DNA of 64,000 nt from Microbacterium sp. (GCA_031277945.1 JAITLK010000001.1:1-64000), one strand, 5' to 3'. Positions 25,947 through 34,733 are shown, counted from the stretch's first letter. Notes: generated by a model not told the origin, from the letters alone. Translations and numbers: made by a program.

Positions 25947-26026
25947 TGTCCGTCACGTCTGACACTCACGCGAGTGTCCGTCAAGTCCGACACCGAGGCT
26001 CATGTCCGTCAACTCTCACACTGCTC
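25947..26026. repeat. Three 28-bp-period iterons
   Basis: TGTCCGTCA recurs at 25947, 25975 and 26003 with exact 28-base spacing. The units are imperfect palindromes of TGTC...GACA type; the middle one is GTGTCCGTCAAGTCCGACAC. They occupy the promoter position of the XRE remnant (start 25932) and are typical of helix-turn-helix operators. Confidence 0.7.
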
Positions 26027-26103
26027 ATCTGCGCGGTGAAGGCCACGCCATCAGCTCTCGGCGTCACACCTCCCTGGTGTGCTCGCCGCCGCACGGATCG
26101 TGG

Positions 26104-26637
26104 TCAGCCGAGTCCGGGGATCTCAACCGCGATGTCGGCTCCGCACTCCTCGCACGTCGCCTCCAGCGACTCGGGCTCCTGAAGCACCTCCGCCAGTTCG
26201 CGGTTACCGCGGAGCGCCGCGATCGTGCCGAGCACCCACGGCAGGTCGCCTGGGTCGAGATGCGCTATCGCCTCTCCGAGCGGTACGTAGACCGCCGCCA
26301 GAGCCGCCTCGTATCCGGCACGCAGATCCGCGGGAACGTCGTGCTCGGATCCCCCCGTGAGGATAAGGCCGACGACGCTGAGGATCTCCGCCCGCTCGCC
26401 CGGATTCTGTCGGCGCACGACCTCGACGAGATACGGCAACGCCGCGTAGGCGCTGTCCCACGTCGATCCCTCCGATGCGAGATAGGGCCAGAGGTCGCGG
26501 ATGCGTTCCAGATCCTGCGGTGTCGCGATGATGTGTGCGAGCTCCGACGCTACGTCGATCTCGCCCGTGGGGCCGACGCCTGCCCGATGAGCGAGCGTCG
26601 CCCATCGGGTGCTGTCGAGCGGAAGAGCAGCGTGCAT
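26104..26637 (-). CDS. Hypothetical protein (177 aa)
   Basis: A soluble, helix-rich protein without signal peptide. The segment LWPYLASEGSTWDSAYAALP followed by YLVEVVRRQNPGERAEILSV resembles HEAT-like helical pairs, and the C-terminus holds a CEECG pair that could bind metal. I start it at ATG 26637; upstream in-frame codons are shadow-like. I do not recognise the family. Its location beside remnants suggests an accessory gene. Confidence 0.55.
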   Translation of the reverse strand: MHAALPLDSTRWATLAHRAGVGPTGEIDVASELAHIIATPQDLERIRDLWPYLASEGSTWDSAYAALPYLVEVVRRQNPGERAEILSVVGLILTGGSEHDVPADLRAGYEAALAAVYVPLGEAIAHLDPGDLPWVLGTIAALRGNRELAEVLQEPESLEATCEECGADIAVEIPGLG

Positions 26638-26781
26638 GTGTCGTCTCCTGGCGTGGGGTCGGTGAGACTGATCGTATCCGTGGACCAGGACACGGAGATC
26701 GCCGGTATCGGCCGACCGCGGCGGCAGGGACACACTCCCCCGAGGGCCCCGGGGGTCGCTCAGTTCCCGAGGGATACACGG

Positions 26782-26856
26782 TAGGGCGGGCGGGACTTGA
26801 ACCCGCGAATCGTTGGGTTATGAGCCCACTGCCTTAACCAGCTTGGCCACCGCCCC
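26782..26856 (-). tRNA. tRNA-Met (CAT)
   Basis: The minus strand folds into a full cloverleaf: acceptor GGGGCGG with CCGCCCT, D-arm, anticodon loop CTCATAA (anticodon CAT), T-arm GCGGG-TTCAAGT-CCCGC and discriminator A. CCA is not encoded. The sequence looks like the elongator form; it lacks the initiator features (C1:A72 mismatch and three G-C pairs flanking the loop), though the ileK possibility cannot be excluded. Confidence 0.9.
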
Positions 26857-26883
26857 GTACGCGATCAGCCTACCGGTCGCAGG

Positions 26884-28056
26884 TCACTGATCGGAGCTGG
26901 GGAACGGTCGGTCGTGCGATCCGGCCACGGGACGGGGCGCGGGGTCGGCGGCGATACCGGGGTCCGAGGGGTTGTCCACCAGATCGTCGGTGCTCGGGAG
27001 ATCCGCAGCGTCCGGGGCATCGAACGACACCGCGGGCCCGGTGGGCGGCGAGGGCGCCGGCGCGGCGGGGCTCTCTCCACTGCCGCTACCGCTACCGCGT
27101 TGGATCGGCAGTTCCTGGCTCTCCTCGATCACCTGCGGATGGTAGCGGGTGAGCGCAACGACTCCGAGCGTGGCGATCGCACCGGCGATCGCGAAACCGA
27201 CGTAGATCCACGTGGGGGCCGACGTCGCCTCGCCGAGCACCAGGAGGCCGATGAGCACCGCGACGATGGGGTCAACGACGGTGAGCCCGGCGATCACGAG
27301 GTCAGGCGGGCCAGACGCGTGCGCGGTCTGCACGAAGTAGCCGCCGAGCAGGGTCCCCGCCACGAGCGCGATGAGGCACACCAGCGTGAGCCACTCGAAG
27401 TCCTGCTCCTGGATGCGCTTCAGCACGACCTTCGCCAGGGTGGCGACGAATCCGTAGATGATGCCGGCGCCCATGATGTAGAACAGCGCCTTCATGCGGT
27501 TGCGCAGCAGAACCCACAGGCCGCCGAGGACGATGATGACCACCAGGAGGATGCTCAGCACCGTGCCCAGCTGAGCATCGGTGACAGGCTTGTCCTCGGC
27601 GTACATGGCGGCGAGGAAGACGAAGAGGAAGGTTCCTCCGACGCAGAGCCCGATGGCGATGAGAGACTGACGGGTCGGGGTGAAGCCGGTGATGCGTGCG
27701 TTCAGCAGGGTGGTGATCACCAGCGCCACGGCGCCGAGCGGCTGCACGACGATGAGGGGTGCGAGCCAGATGGCGGCGAGCTGGCAGATGATCGCGAGCC
27801 CGAGCATCAGGCTGCCGACGATCCAGGACGGCCGAGTCAGCAACTGACCGAGCTGTCCGCGGCTGAGGCCTGCCGCGGCGTCCTTGCCACTGAGCTTCTC
27901 GACCTTGGCAACGCCCCGGTGCTGGTACTGCGTACCGAGCGACATGAACACCGCACCGGCGAGAGCGAGCGGGATTCCGAGGAGGATCTTGGGGTTCTGC
28001 AGGAAGCCAATGAGGTCGTTGACGTCTGGCGCGGCCGCAACAGTCCCCCACATCAC
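26884..28056 (-). CDS. DMT-superfamily (NIPA/EamA-like) membrane transporter
   Basis: A 390-residue protein with about nine transmembrane helices in the first 300 residues and a long acidic, Pro/Ser-rich cytoplasmic tail. Motifs such as AGAVFMSLGTQYQHRGV and the two internal halves fit DMT proteins of the NIPA-like branch common in actinobacteria. Substrate is unknown (Mg2+ for eukaryotic NIPA). It ends 28 bases downstream of the tRNA-Met 5' end and is divergent from def. Confidence 0.85.
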   Translation of the reverse strand: MMWGTVAAAPDVNDLIGFLQNPKILLGIPLALAGAVFMSLGTQYQHRGVAKVEKLSGKDAAAGLSRGQLGQLLTRPSWIVGSLMLGLAIICQLAAIWLAPLIVVQPLGAVALVITTLLNARITGFTPTRQSLIAIGLCVGGTFLFVFLAAMYAEDKPVTDAQLGTVLSILLVVIIVLGGLWVLLRNRMKALFYIMGAGIIYGFVATLAKVVLKRIQEQDFEWLTLVCLIALVAGTLLGGYFVQTAHASGPPDLVIAGLTVVDPIVAVLIGLLVLGEATSAPTWIYVGFAIAGAIATLGVVALTRYHPQVIEESQELPIQRGSGSGSGESPAAPAPSPPTGPAVSFDAPDAADLPSTDDLVDNPSDPGIAADPAPRPVAGSHDRPFPSSDQ

Positions 28057-28099
28057 CCCCTGAGCCTACCTGCTCGGCGCCTCGGACTAGGCTTCTGAC

Positions 28100-28666
28100 G
28101 TGGCCGTACTTCCGATTCGCATCATGGGCGATCCCGTCCTGCACGCCCCCGCTTCCCCCGTCGGCGAGATCACCGACGATGTCCGCACCCTCGTAGCCGA
28201 CATGTACGAGACGATGGACCTCGCCCCCGGCGTCGGGCTCGCGGCTCCTCAGGTGGGCGTGGCGCTGCGCATCTACGTCTATTCCTATGAGGACGACGAG
28301 GGTGAGCCGTGGCGGGGCGAGATCATCAACCCCGAGCTGTGGATGATGCCTCTGGAGCCCGGAGAGCCGGACCCCGATGAGGAGTCGGAGGGATGCCTCT
28401 CTGTTCCCGGCGAGCGTTTCGCGCTGCGCCGTTCGGAGCGCGTACGCGTCACCGGCACCGACCTGAGCGGCAAGCCGGTCAGTATCGACGTCAGCGGATG
28501 GCGCGCGCGGATCATGCAGCACGAGTTCGACCATCTCGACGGTGTGCTGTACGTGGACCGCATCGACGACGGGGACTGGAAGACAGTCCAGAAGATCGCG
28601 AAGAAGCGCGGATGGGGCCGCACCCTCACCAGCTGGACCCCCGGGGTCGACGGCTTCGAATCCTGA
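28100..28666 (+). CDS. def: Peptide deformylase
   Basis: Removes the formyl group from the initiator methionine of new proteins. The 188-residue enzyme has all three motifs: GVGLAAPQVG (44-53), EGCLSVPGE with metal-ligand Cys99, and QHEFDHLDG with His141, Glu142 and His145. It starts with GTG at 28100. The C-terminal extension after residue 150 is typical of actinobacterial type I deformylases. Confidence 0.96.
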   Translation: MAVLPIRIMGDPVLHAPASPVGEITDDVRTLVADMYETMDLAPGVGLAAPQVGVALRIYVYSYEDDEGEPWRGEIINPELWMMPLEPGEPDPDEESEGCLSVPGERFALRRSERVRVTGTDLSGKPVSIDVSGWRARIMQHEFDHLDGVLYVDRIDDGDWKTVQKIAKKRGWGRTLTSWTPGVDGFES

Positions 28667-28808
28667 CGGACGACCGGGCATCGTCAGAATTACCGTTCTA
28701 AGCAGACGCTCAGGTAACATTTTTTCATTCACCGGACTCGCACCCGGTGTTCTGCACGCGCACTCTCTGTCCCGGATGGTGCGCTCCATCATCCTGTGGG
28801 GAGAACGC

Positions 28809-29303
28809 ATGAAGACCACCGCAGCGCGCCGCACCCTGGCCGCAGCATTCGCCATCGCCGCCGCTGTCAGCCTGACCGGCTGCAGCATGTTCGCACCGAG
28901 CGCCACGCGCGACGAGGACGGCGCCATCTCGGAGGCCGGCCAGCAGGACGCCTTCAGCCTCAAGGTCGGCGACTGCCTGCTCGCGCAGGAGGCCACCACG
29001 ATCACCGAGGTCCCGGCCGTGCCGTGTGACCAGGAGCACGACGAAGAGGTCTACTTCCTCTTCGACATGGAGGGCTCCGACTTCCCGGGCGACGACGCCA
29101 TCACCGCCGCAGCCATGGAGAAGTGCGAAGCCGAATTCGCAACCTACATCGGACTCGACTCTGAGACCTCGATCTACGGCTGGTACCCGATCACGCCGAC
29201 CACCGAGTCGTGGGAGCAGGGCGGGGACCGCGAGGTCGACTGCGTCGCGTACGCGGACGACCTGGCAAAGATCACCGGTTCGCTCAAGGGCATCAACCAG
29301 TAA
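28809..29303 (+). CDS. Septum-formation-family lipoprotein
   Basis: A 164-residue lipoprotein with lipobox LTGC at about 22 after a 21-residue signal peptide. The mature part, with paired cysteines (VGDCL...VPCDQEHDEEVYF...EKCEAEF...DCVAYA), matches the septum-formation (PF13845-like) fold of actinobacterial envelope proteins. Function is poorly known. Start at ATG 28809 gives the signal peptide; an earlier in-frame start at 28776 is less likely. A strong terminator follows. Confidence 0.82.
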   Translation: MKTTAARRTLAAAFAIAAAVSLTGCSMFAPSATRDEDGAISEAGQQDAFSLKVGDCLLAQEATTITEVPAVPCDQEHDEEVYFLFDMEGSDFPGDDAITAAAMEKCEAEFATYIGLDSETSIYGWYPITPTTESWEQGGDREVDCVAYADDLAKITGSLKGINQ

Positions 29304-29314
29304 GACGCGCCGAA

Positions 29315-29357
29315 ACGAAGCGGGCGGGATCCTCGGATCCCGCCCGCTTCGTCGTTT
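29315..29357 (+). terminator. Strong terminator after lipoprotein gene
   Basis: ACGAAGCGGGCGGGATCC and its exact complement form an 18-bp stem with a two-base gap, followed by CGTTTCT, 12 bases after the stop codon. Confidence 0.9.
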
Positions 29358-29536
29358 CTGGCTGATCATGTCAGAATTCTCAGCATCTGAGTTCCGCGCG
29401 CCGACCAGCAGTTTGTGCCAAGCACACACCGCATATCGCGCCTCCCCCCTGCCCAGCACTAGGGACGTGTGCCACCGTGGGGACAGTCGTCATTCGACAC
29501 GAACGGCGATGACCCCCCACAGGATCGAGGCCCACT

Positions 29537-29881
29537 ATGGGCAAGTTCTTCTATTCGGACAACATCAAGGTCGACATCGAGGATCGGGCGCTGGCCCATC
29601 TGCAGATGGTCATCGGCACGAAGCTGCGACGCGGCGAGGCGTTCCACTTCACCTGGCGCGAGGACGCGAGCCTCGGCGACGGCCGGACGAGCGTTTGGAT
29701 GCACGCGTCCATCCCGGTCGTCTACCGCTTCAGCGGGAGCCGACGCCCGCAGCTGAACCCCGAGTGGCTCGACGCCCTCACCTACACCGCCAACTCCCCC
29801 ACCGGCCTTCACCTGGTGCCCGAGCCGCAGAACTCGGGCCCGGGCCCGGGCACGGGCACGGTCCGAACGATGAGAGGCTGA
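29537..29881 (+). CDS. DUF7882 family protein, copy 1
   Basis: A 114-residue protein beginning MGKFFYSDNIKVDIEDRALA, with KLRRGEAFHFTW, VWMHASIPVVYRFSG and a Pro/Gly-rich tail. It is a clear paralog of the next gene; both match the short actinobacterial family listed as DUF7882 (sometimes mislabelled ATP-dependent DNA ligase). Function is unknown. It heads a three-gene unit. Confidence 0.8.
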   Translation: MGKFFYSDNIKVDIEDRALAHLQMVIGTKLRRGEAFHFTWREDASLGDGRTSVWMHASIPVVYRFSGSRRPQLNPEWLDALTYTANSPTGLHLVPEPQNSGPGPGTGTVRTMRG

Positions 29882-29883
29882 AC

Positions 29884-30261
29884 ATGGGTGTGCTCTTCTA
29901 TGGCGGCCCCGCCGCACCGATCGAGATCGAGGACCGGACGCTGGCCCACCTCAAGCTGGTGGTGACCGCGAAGCTGCGCCGAGGCGAGAGCTTCACGCTG
30001 TCCTGGGTGCATCCCGAGGGACAGTCGGGTGGGCGCAGCACACTGTGGCTGCACCCCTCCATCCCCCTGAGGTTCGTGTTCGATGATCCGAGCCCTGCCG
30101 ACATCAGCCCGGAGTGGATCGACCAGCTCGCCCATTCGGCACATTCCACCGGCGGCATTCGGCTGACGGCCGAGCCGTTCCACGAGAAGTCCTCGTCGGG
30201 TCCGGAGTGGCCTGCCAACACTGCTGCGACGCCGATCCGCAAGAACGGGACGTCGTCATGA
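29884..30261 (+). CDS. DUF7882 family protein, copy 2
   Basis: A 125-residue paralog of the preceding gene: FYGGPAAPIEIEDRTLAHLK, KLRRGESFTLSWVHPEG, TLWLHPSIPLRFVF. It starts two bases after the first copy ends. The core shared by both is about 85 residues (an IEDR helix, a Trp-containing strand, WxHxSIPxxxxF). The tails diverge. Such pairs suggest heteromeric assembly, but that is inference. Confidence 0.8.
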   Translation: MGVLFYGGPAAPIEIEDRTLAHLKLVVTAKLRRGESFTLSWVHPEGQSGGRSTLWLHPSIPLRFVFDDPSPADISPEWIDQLAHSAHSTGGIRLTAEPFHEKSSSGPEWPANTAATPIRKNGTSS

Positions 30262-30458
30262 TCCCCGAGATCCACACCTGGTGGCCGAATCTGTCGATTC
30301 CGGCGAAGCACGCGCTGCGTGCGCTCCGAGATGAGCCCCTCCCCGCCGAGGTACGAGGCGAGATCGCCGCGATTACGGGGATGACCGTGCCCGAAGAGGC
30401 ACGCCTGGGCCGGGAAGACGCGGAGTTCATCCGCACCCAGCGCGAGATCGTCGACTGA
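30258..30458 (+). CDS. Small hypothetical protein (66 aa) in DUF7882 unit
   Basis: A 66-residue, acidic protein (PEIHTWWPNLSIPAKHALRA at the start) whose ATG overlaps the stop of the second DUF7882 gene (ATGA), so it is translationally coupled. The predicted fold is two or three helices. It is unlike any family I know. Its fixed position behind DUF7882 genes would be worth testing in related genomes. Confidence 0.65.
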   Translation: MIPEIHTWWPNLSIPAKHALRALRDEPLPAEVRGEIAAITGMTVPEEARLGREDAEFIRTQREIVD

Positions 30459-30469
30459 CGCCGGGTATT

Positions 30470-30503
30470 GCGACCCCGTTCTCCACCGGGAGGACGGGGT
30501 CGC
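30470..30503 (+). terminator. Hairpin after the DUF7882 unit
   Basis: GCGACCCCGT and ACGGGGTCGC pair over 10 bp around a 14-base loop, 12 bases after the last stop codon; probable terminator without T-run. The rest of the ~250-base gap to the SDR gene shows nothing else. Confidence 0.65.
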
Positions 30504-30708
30504 GCGCGTCGGTGGTGGCTTCCCCCATCGCGATCACCGTGCTGTATGAGCTGGGATCATGGCGCGCGCTGGAGGTGTCGCTGAGTTGCGCCCTCATTCG
30601 GGCCGAAGTGCGCGGTCCTTCGCGGAATCATCGGGTCGGCGACTGAACACCACGCGTGCGCGCAGCCGCACCACACACGGCGCGCGCACGCAGGTCGGCG
30701 GTGCAGTC

Positions 30709-31590
30709 TCAGAGGTGCTTGCCGCCCGTGACCGCGAGGATCGTTCCCGAGACATAGGAGGCTTCCTCCGAGGCCAGGTACACATAGGCACCGGCCAGTT
30801 CCGCCGGTTGTCCGGCGCGGCCCAGGGGCGTGTCCTGGCCGAATTTCGGCAGCTTGTCGGGCCAGCCCGTCGCAGGGATGAGCGGAGTCCAGATCGGCCC
30901 CGGGGCCACGCCATTCACACGGATTCCGGACGGGCCCTGCTGTTCTGCGAGAGCCTGCACGAACGCCGCGAGGGCGGCCTTCGTCATCGCGTAGTCCAGC
31001 AGTCCGGGCGACGGTGAGAACGCCTGGATGGAGGTCGTGACGATCACGGAGGAGCCCGCCTCCATCTCCGGCAGCGCGGTGCGCGTCATCCAGAACGGGG
31101 CGTACAGATTGGTGCGCATCACGCGATCGAACTCGCTGGTCTCGATGGCGGCATCCTCGTCGCGCTGCTTCTGGTACGCCGCGTTGAGGACGAGCAGATC
31201 GATGCCGCCGAGCGCGGCGCGCGCGTCCTCCACCACACCCGTCGCGGCCTCCTCGGAGGTGATGTCGGCCGGAAGCAGCACGGCTGTGGTGCCTGCATCC
31301 TCGATGAGAGTCTGAGTGCGCCGTGCGTCCTCCTCCTCTTCGGGCAGATAGTTGATCGCGACATCCGCGCCTTCGCGCGCGAAGGCGATCGCCACCGCGC
31401 GCCCGATGCCGGAGTCGCCGCCCGTGATCAGGGCTCGGCGCCCACGCAAGCGGTCTGCTCCGCGGTAGCTGCTCTCTCCGTGATCGGGGCGCGGAACGGT
31501 GTCGCCGGTGAGGCCGGGCTGCTCCTGGTCGTCTGGGGCGAACCCGCCGGCGGCGTACTTGGTCCTGGGGTCGATCAGTCGGTCAGTCAT
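30709..31590 (-). CDS. SDR family NAD(P)-dependent oxidoreductase
   Basis: A 293-residue short-chain dehydrogenase of the YghA/stress-type subgroup with a 50-residue N-terminal extension (about 1-50, containing a P-rich PDHGESSYRG). The cofactor loop GGDSGIGRAVA is near 57-67, NAAY near 135, catalytic Ser in TTSIQAF and Tyr/Lys in YAMTK. Substrate is unknown; the subgroup often joins general stress regulons, and a KGG-repeat stress protein is divergent to it. Confidence 0.9.
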   Translation of the reverse strand: MTDRLIDPRTKYAAGGFAPDDQEQPGLTGDTVPRPDHGESSYRGADRLRGRRALITGGDSGIGRAVAIAFAREGADVAINYLPEEEEDARRTQTLIEDAGTTAVLLPADITSEEAATGVVEDARAALGGIDLLVLNAAYQKQRDEDAAIETSEFDRVMRTNLYAPFWMTRTALPEMEAGSSVIVTTSIQAFSPSPGLLDYAMTKAALAAFVQALAEQQGPSGIRVNGVAPGPIWTPLIPATGWPDKLPKFGQDTPLGRAGQPAELAGAYVYLASEEASYVSGTILAVTGGKHL

Positions 31591-31780
31591 GTCCGCAGAC
31601 TATGTCGCCGGCCGCATCAGCACGCAGGGCCTTGACAGCGAAGTGGGCCCCGCCTCATCATCCGTCGCGCCGGACACCGGCGATTGTGTCATCGACTGCA
31701 GGCCTTGGGAACCCCCTCCCTGTTCGCGCCCCCGTCCGCCTGGGATGGTGACGAGGACGAGGACCGGGAGGAACACCACC

Positions 31781-32068
31781 ATGACGAACCACACCAACGC
31801 GGGGCAGTTCGGGCGCCGTGCCGACACGCGGGAGCAAGCACGCCGAGGCGGCATCGCCAGCACCGGGAAGTTCGGAGCGGAGAACGGTGCCGACCCGCAC
31901 GAGGCGGGGCGCAAAGGGGGCGAGGCCAGTACCGGCAAGTTCGGCGCGAAGAACGGCGCCGATCCTCGCGAGGCGGGCCGCCGGGGCGGCGAGGCCAGCG
32001 GCGGTCATTTCGGATCCCTCCGCGGAGCCGATCCGCGCGAGGCGGGACGCCAGCGCGGGCGGAGTTGA
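31781..32068 (+). CDS. KGG-repeat stress-induced protein
   Basis: A 95-residue, very hydrophilic protein made of about 25-residue repeats of the kind G-K-F-G-A-x-N-G-A-D-P-x-E-A-G-x-x-G-G-E-A, the KGG (GsiB-like) motif of general-stress and LEA-like proteins. Such proteins are thought to protect against desiccation. ATG 31781 follows GGGAGGAACACCACC. Repeats are also visible at DNA level (about 31840-32050), so copy number may vary. Confidence 0.85.
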   Translation: MTNHTNAGQFGRRADTREQARRGGIASTGKFGAENGADPHEAGRKGGEASTGKFGAKNGADPREAGRRGGEASGGHFGSLRGADPREAGRQRGRS

Positions 32069-32132
32069 CTGCTCACACAGCGTCGAGAGGGCGATCACGC
32101 ATCGCGCGATCCCCCGCTCCTCGCCGTGTGCC

Positions 32133-32393
32133 TCAGATCCGATGCACCATCGTGGCCTCGGCGACAGCCCCGTGGATCCGCGCGACCGCCGCGAGCAGCA
32201 CCGACTCCAGCGAGGAGAACTGCTGCTTCGAGAGACCGCCCACCAGCCAGATCACTTCATACACGCCATCCCCGATCCGCTCGACGCACCCGAGGATCGC
32301 ATCCGCGTTGGCTCGAGGCACCGCCCGATCACTCAGCCGCCACGTCGACGCATCCAACGACTCCAGAACCAGCTGGTGGACTCCATCGTTCAT
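32133..32393 (-). CDS. Hypothetical protein (86 aa)
   Basis: A small soluble protein (MNDGVHQLVLESLDASTWRL, YEVIWLVGG in the middle). ATG 32393 is preceded by GAGGGCAAG, a good ribosome-binding site, which supports it over the longer frame starting at 32486. I do not recognise the family. It is convergent with the KGG gene, and 144 bases separate its start from the end of copB on the same strand. Confidence 0.55.
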   Translation of the reverse strand: MNDGVHQLVLESLDASTWRLSDRAVPRANADAILGCVERIGDGVYEVIWLVGGLSKQQFSSLESVLLAAVARIHGAVAEATMVHRI

Positions 32394-32537
32394 CACTTGC
32401 CCTCCTTCGAGCCCGTGCCGCTCGCCGAGAGCGTGCCGTTGCTGAAGTGTGCGGCATCTGGCGACTTTCACGGTGGGGATTGACACGACGGCCCTGGGAG
32501 CGGCATACGCGGTCGCCGGGTCCGGGTCCGGATGAGA

Positions 32538-34673
32538 TCACCGATCGAGAATGGCGCGGACCACCCGCTCCGGACGCAGATCCAGGCGGCGAAGGAGCTG
32601 AGCGTTCAGGGCGACCACGATCGTCGACAGCGACATCAGGATCGCCCCGACCGACATGGGAAGCACGAAGCCGATCGGTGCGAGCACGCCCGCGGCCAGC
32701 GGCACGGACAGCAGGTTGTAGCCGGCAGCCCACCACAGGTTCTGCTTCATCTTGCGATACGAGGCACGTGAGAGCTCCATGACCGAGAGCACCGCGCGCG
32801 GGTCGTCGCCGGCGAGGATCACCCCGGCGGACGCGATCGCCACATCCGTGCCCGCGCCGATGGCAAGGCCCACATCGGCCTGGGCCAGGGCGGGCGCGTC
32901 GTTGACACCGTCTCCCACCATCGCCACGCGACGACCTTCCCGCTGCAGCTCCAGCACCTTCGCCGCCTTGTCCTCGGGGCGAACCCCGGCGAACACGCGC
33001 TCGATGCCGAGATCCTGGGCCACCGTTCGAGCCACGGCCTCGGCGTCACCGGTGATCATCACGACCTCCACCCCGCGAGCCCGCAACGCGGCCACAGCCT
33101 CACGGGACTCGGATCGGACATCGTCGGCCAGCTTCAGTGCACCGATGACGGCGCCGTCGCGGAGGACGTGCAAGATGATGGCTCCGTCCTGACGCCAGGT
33201 GTCCGCGACGGCAAGTTCCGCTGCCGACTCCTCCTCGAGCAGGTGCGGGCCGCCCACGCGGATACTCGCCCCGGCCACGGACGCCGAGACGCCGACCGCG
33301 GGAGACGAGGTGAAATCGCGAGACGGCGGCACCGTGAGGGCGCGATCGCGTGCGGCCCGCACGATTGCTCGCGCCAGCGGGTGTTCGCTGTCCGTCTCGG
33401 CAGCCGCGGCCAGCGCCAGGACCTCGTCATCGGTCACGCCGTTGACCGACGCCACCGCGCTCACCACCGGCTCGCCGCGCGTCAGTGTTCCGGTCTTGTC
33501 GAAGAGGACGGCATCCACCGTGCGCATGGTCTCCAGCGCGAGGCGGTCCTTCACCAGCACGCCGCCGCGGGCAGCGCGTTCGGTCGCGATCGACACCACC
33601 AGAGGGATGGCCAGCCCCAGCGCGTGCGGGCACGCGATCACGAGCACCGTGATGGTGCGGATCACGGCGTCGTCGCCCCGGCCGAGGAGTGTCCAGACGA
33701 CCGCGGTGATGGCAGCGGCACCGAGGGCGAACCAGAAGAGCCAGCCGGCTGCCGTGTCCGCCAGTCGCTGCGCCCGCGAGGACGAGTTCTGAGCTTCGGC
33801 CACCAGTCGCTGAATACCGGCGAGCGTCGTGTCATCGCCGATAGCGCTGACCTGAACCCGCAGTCCCGAATCGGTGGCCACCGTACCGGCGGTCACCATG
33901 TCGCCGACGCCACGCTCCACCGTGCGCGACTCCCCCGTGACCATGGATTCGTCCATCGATGCGCGACCCTCGATCACCCGGCCATCCGCCGGAACGCTTC
34001 CCCCCGGTCGCACGATCACGACATCGTTCACGCGAAGCTGCGTGGGTGAGATGAGGACGATCTCGTCGCCCTCGACGCGCTCCGTCTCGTCCGGGAGCAA
34101 CGCGGCAAGGGAGTCCAGCGCGGAGGTCGTCTGAGCCAGCGATCGCATCTCGATCCAGTGACCGAGCAGCATGATGACAATCAGAAGGGCGAGCTCCCAC
34201 CAGAAATCGAGTTCGTGGTGGAGGAGTCCGAGGCTCGCACCCCAGGACGCGATGAAGGCCACGGTGATCGCCAACGCGATGAGCAACATCATGCCGGGGC
34301 GTCCGGCACGGATCTCCGAGACGGCTCCCGACAGGAACGGTCTGCCGCCCCACACGTACATCACGGTCCCGAGAACCGGAGACACCCACGCGATGCCCGG
34401 CAGCTGCGGCAGGGAGTAGCCGAGGATCATCGCGAACATGCCGGAGAGAGCCACCGTCGGCACGGCGAGCACCAGCATGATCCAGAACAGGCGCCGGAAC
34501 TGTCCCACGTGATCGCCGTGCGAGCCGTGATCGCCGTGCGAGCCGTGATCGCCATGCGACGCCTGATCGCCATGCGACGCGTGATCACCGTGCGACGCAT
34601 GATCGCCATGCAACGCGTGATCGCTCGCGGTGTGCGCGACGTCTTCGCGGTGATCGTGCTCGGCGCGGTTCAT
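32538..34673 (-). CDS. copB: Copper-translocating P-type ATPase (CopB type)
   Basis: A 711-residue P1B ATPase that expels copper. Its membrane metal site is CPH (348-350), the mark of the CopB/P1B-3 group, not the CPC of Cu+ CopA pumps. Phosphorylated Asp392 is in DKTGTLT, the actuator loop TGES at 246-249, and GDGVNDAP near 610. There is no CxxC domain; instead residues ~19-55 are tandem six-residue His/Asp units, a metal-binding tail. It is divergent from the DUF6153/DUF305 genes across a CsoR-like box. Confidence 0.93.
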   Translation of the reverse strand: MNRAEHDHREDVAHTASDHALHGDHASHGDHASHGDQASHGDHGSHGDHGSHGDHVGQFRRLFWIMLVLAVPTVALSGMFAMILGYSLPQLPGIAWVSPVLGTVMYVWGGRPFLSGAVSEIRAGRPGMMLLIALAITVAFIASWGASLGLLHHELDFWWELALLIVIMLLGHWIEMRSLAQTTSALDSLAALLPDETERVEGDEIVLISPTQLRVNDVVIVRPGGSVPADGRVIEGRASMDESMVTGESRTVERGVGDMVTAGTVATDSGLRVQVSAIGDDTTLAGIQRLVAEAQNSSSRAQRLADTAAGWLFWFALGAAAITAVVWTLLGRGDDAVIRTITVLVIACPHALGLAIPLVVSIATERAARGGVLVKDRLALETMRTVDAVLFDKTGTLTRGEPVVSAVASVNGVTDDEVLALAAAAETDSEHPLARAIVRAARDRALTVPPSRDFTSSPAVGVSASVAGASIRVGGPHLLEEESAAELAVADTWRQDGAIILHVLRDGAVIGALKLADDVRSESREAVAALRARGVEVVMITGDAEAVARTVAQDLGIERVFAGVRPEDKAAKVLELQREGRRVAMVGDGVNDAPALAQADVGLAIGAGTDVAIASAGVILAGDDPRAVLSVMELSRASYRKMKQNLWWAAGYNLLSVPLAAGVLAPIGFVLPMSVGAILMSLSTIVVALNAQLLRRLDLRPERVVRAILDR
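34510..34622 (-). repeat. 18-bp tandem repeats encoding the CopB His-rich tail
   Basis: On the plus strand the unit GTGATCGCCGTGCGAGCC and near variants recurs with an 18-base period about six times. Each unit encodes one HGDHxS motif. Near-identical central copies suggest recent expansion or slippage. Confidence 0.8.
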
Positions 34674-34733
34674 GATGACTCCTTCGGTGTCGGACCGGCG
34701 GGAAGTGCGGTCGAGAGGCGAACACTGCGCCTC

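Noticed and set aside
25750..25965. Intact 71-residue XRE regulator
   Set aside because: Similarity ends inside the recognition helix and the tail is antisense of the lipoprotein gene; the domain cannot fold fully.
25947..26026. CRISPR-like array
   Set aside because: Only three units with a 28-base period and short conserved cores; no unique spacers of CRISPR size and no cas genes.
34510..34622. Non-coding tandem repeat or origin iterons
   Set aside because: The 18-base period keeps the copB frame exactly and encodes a His-rich tail, so it is coding.
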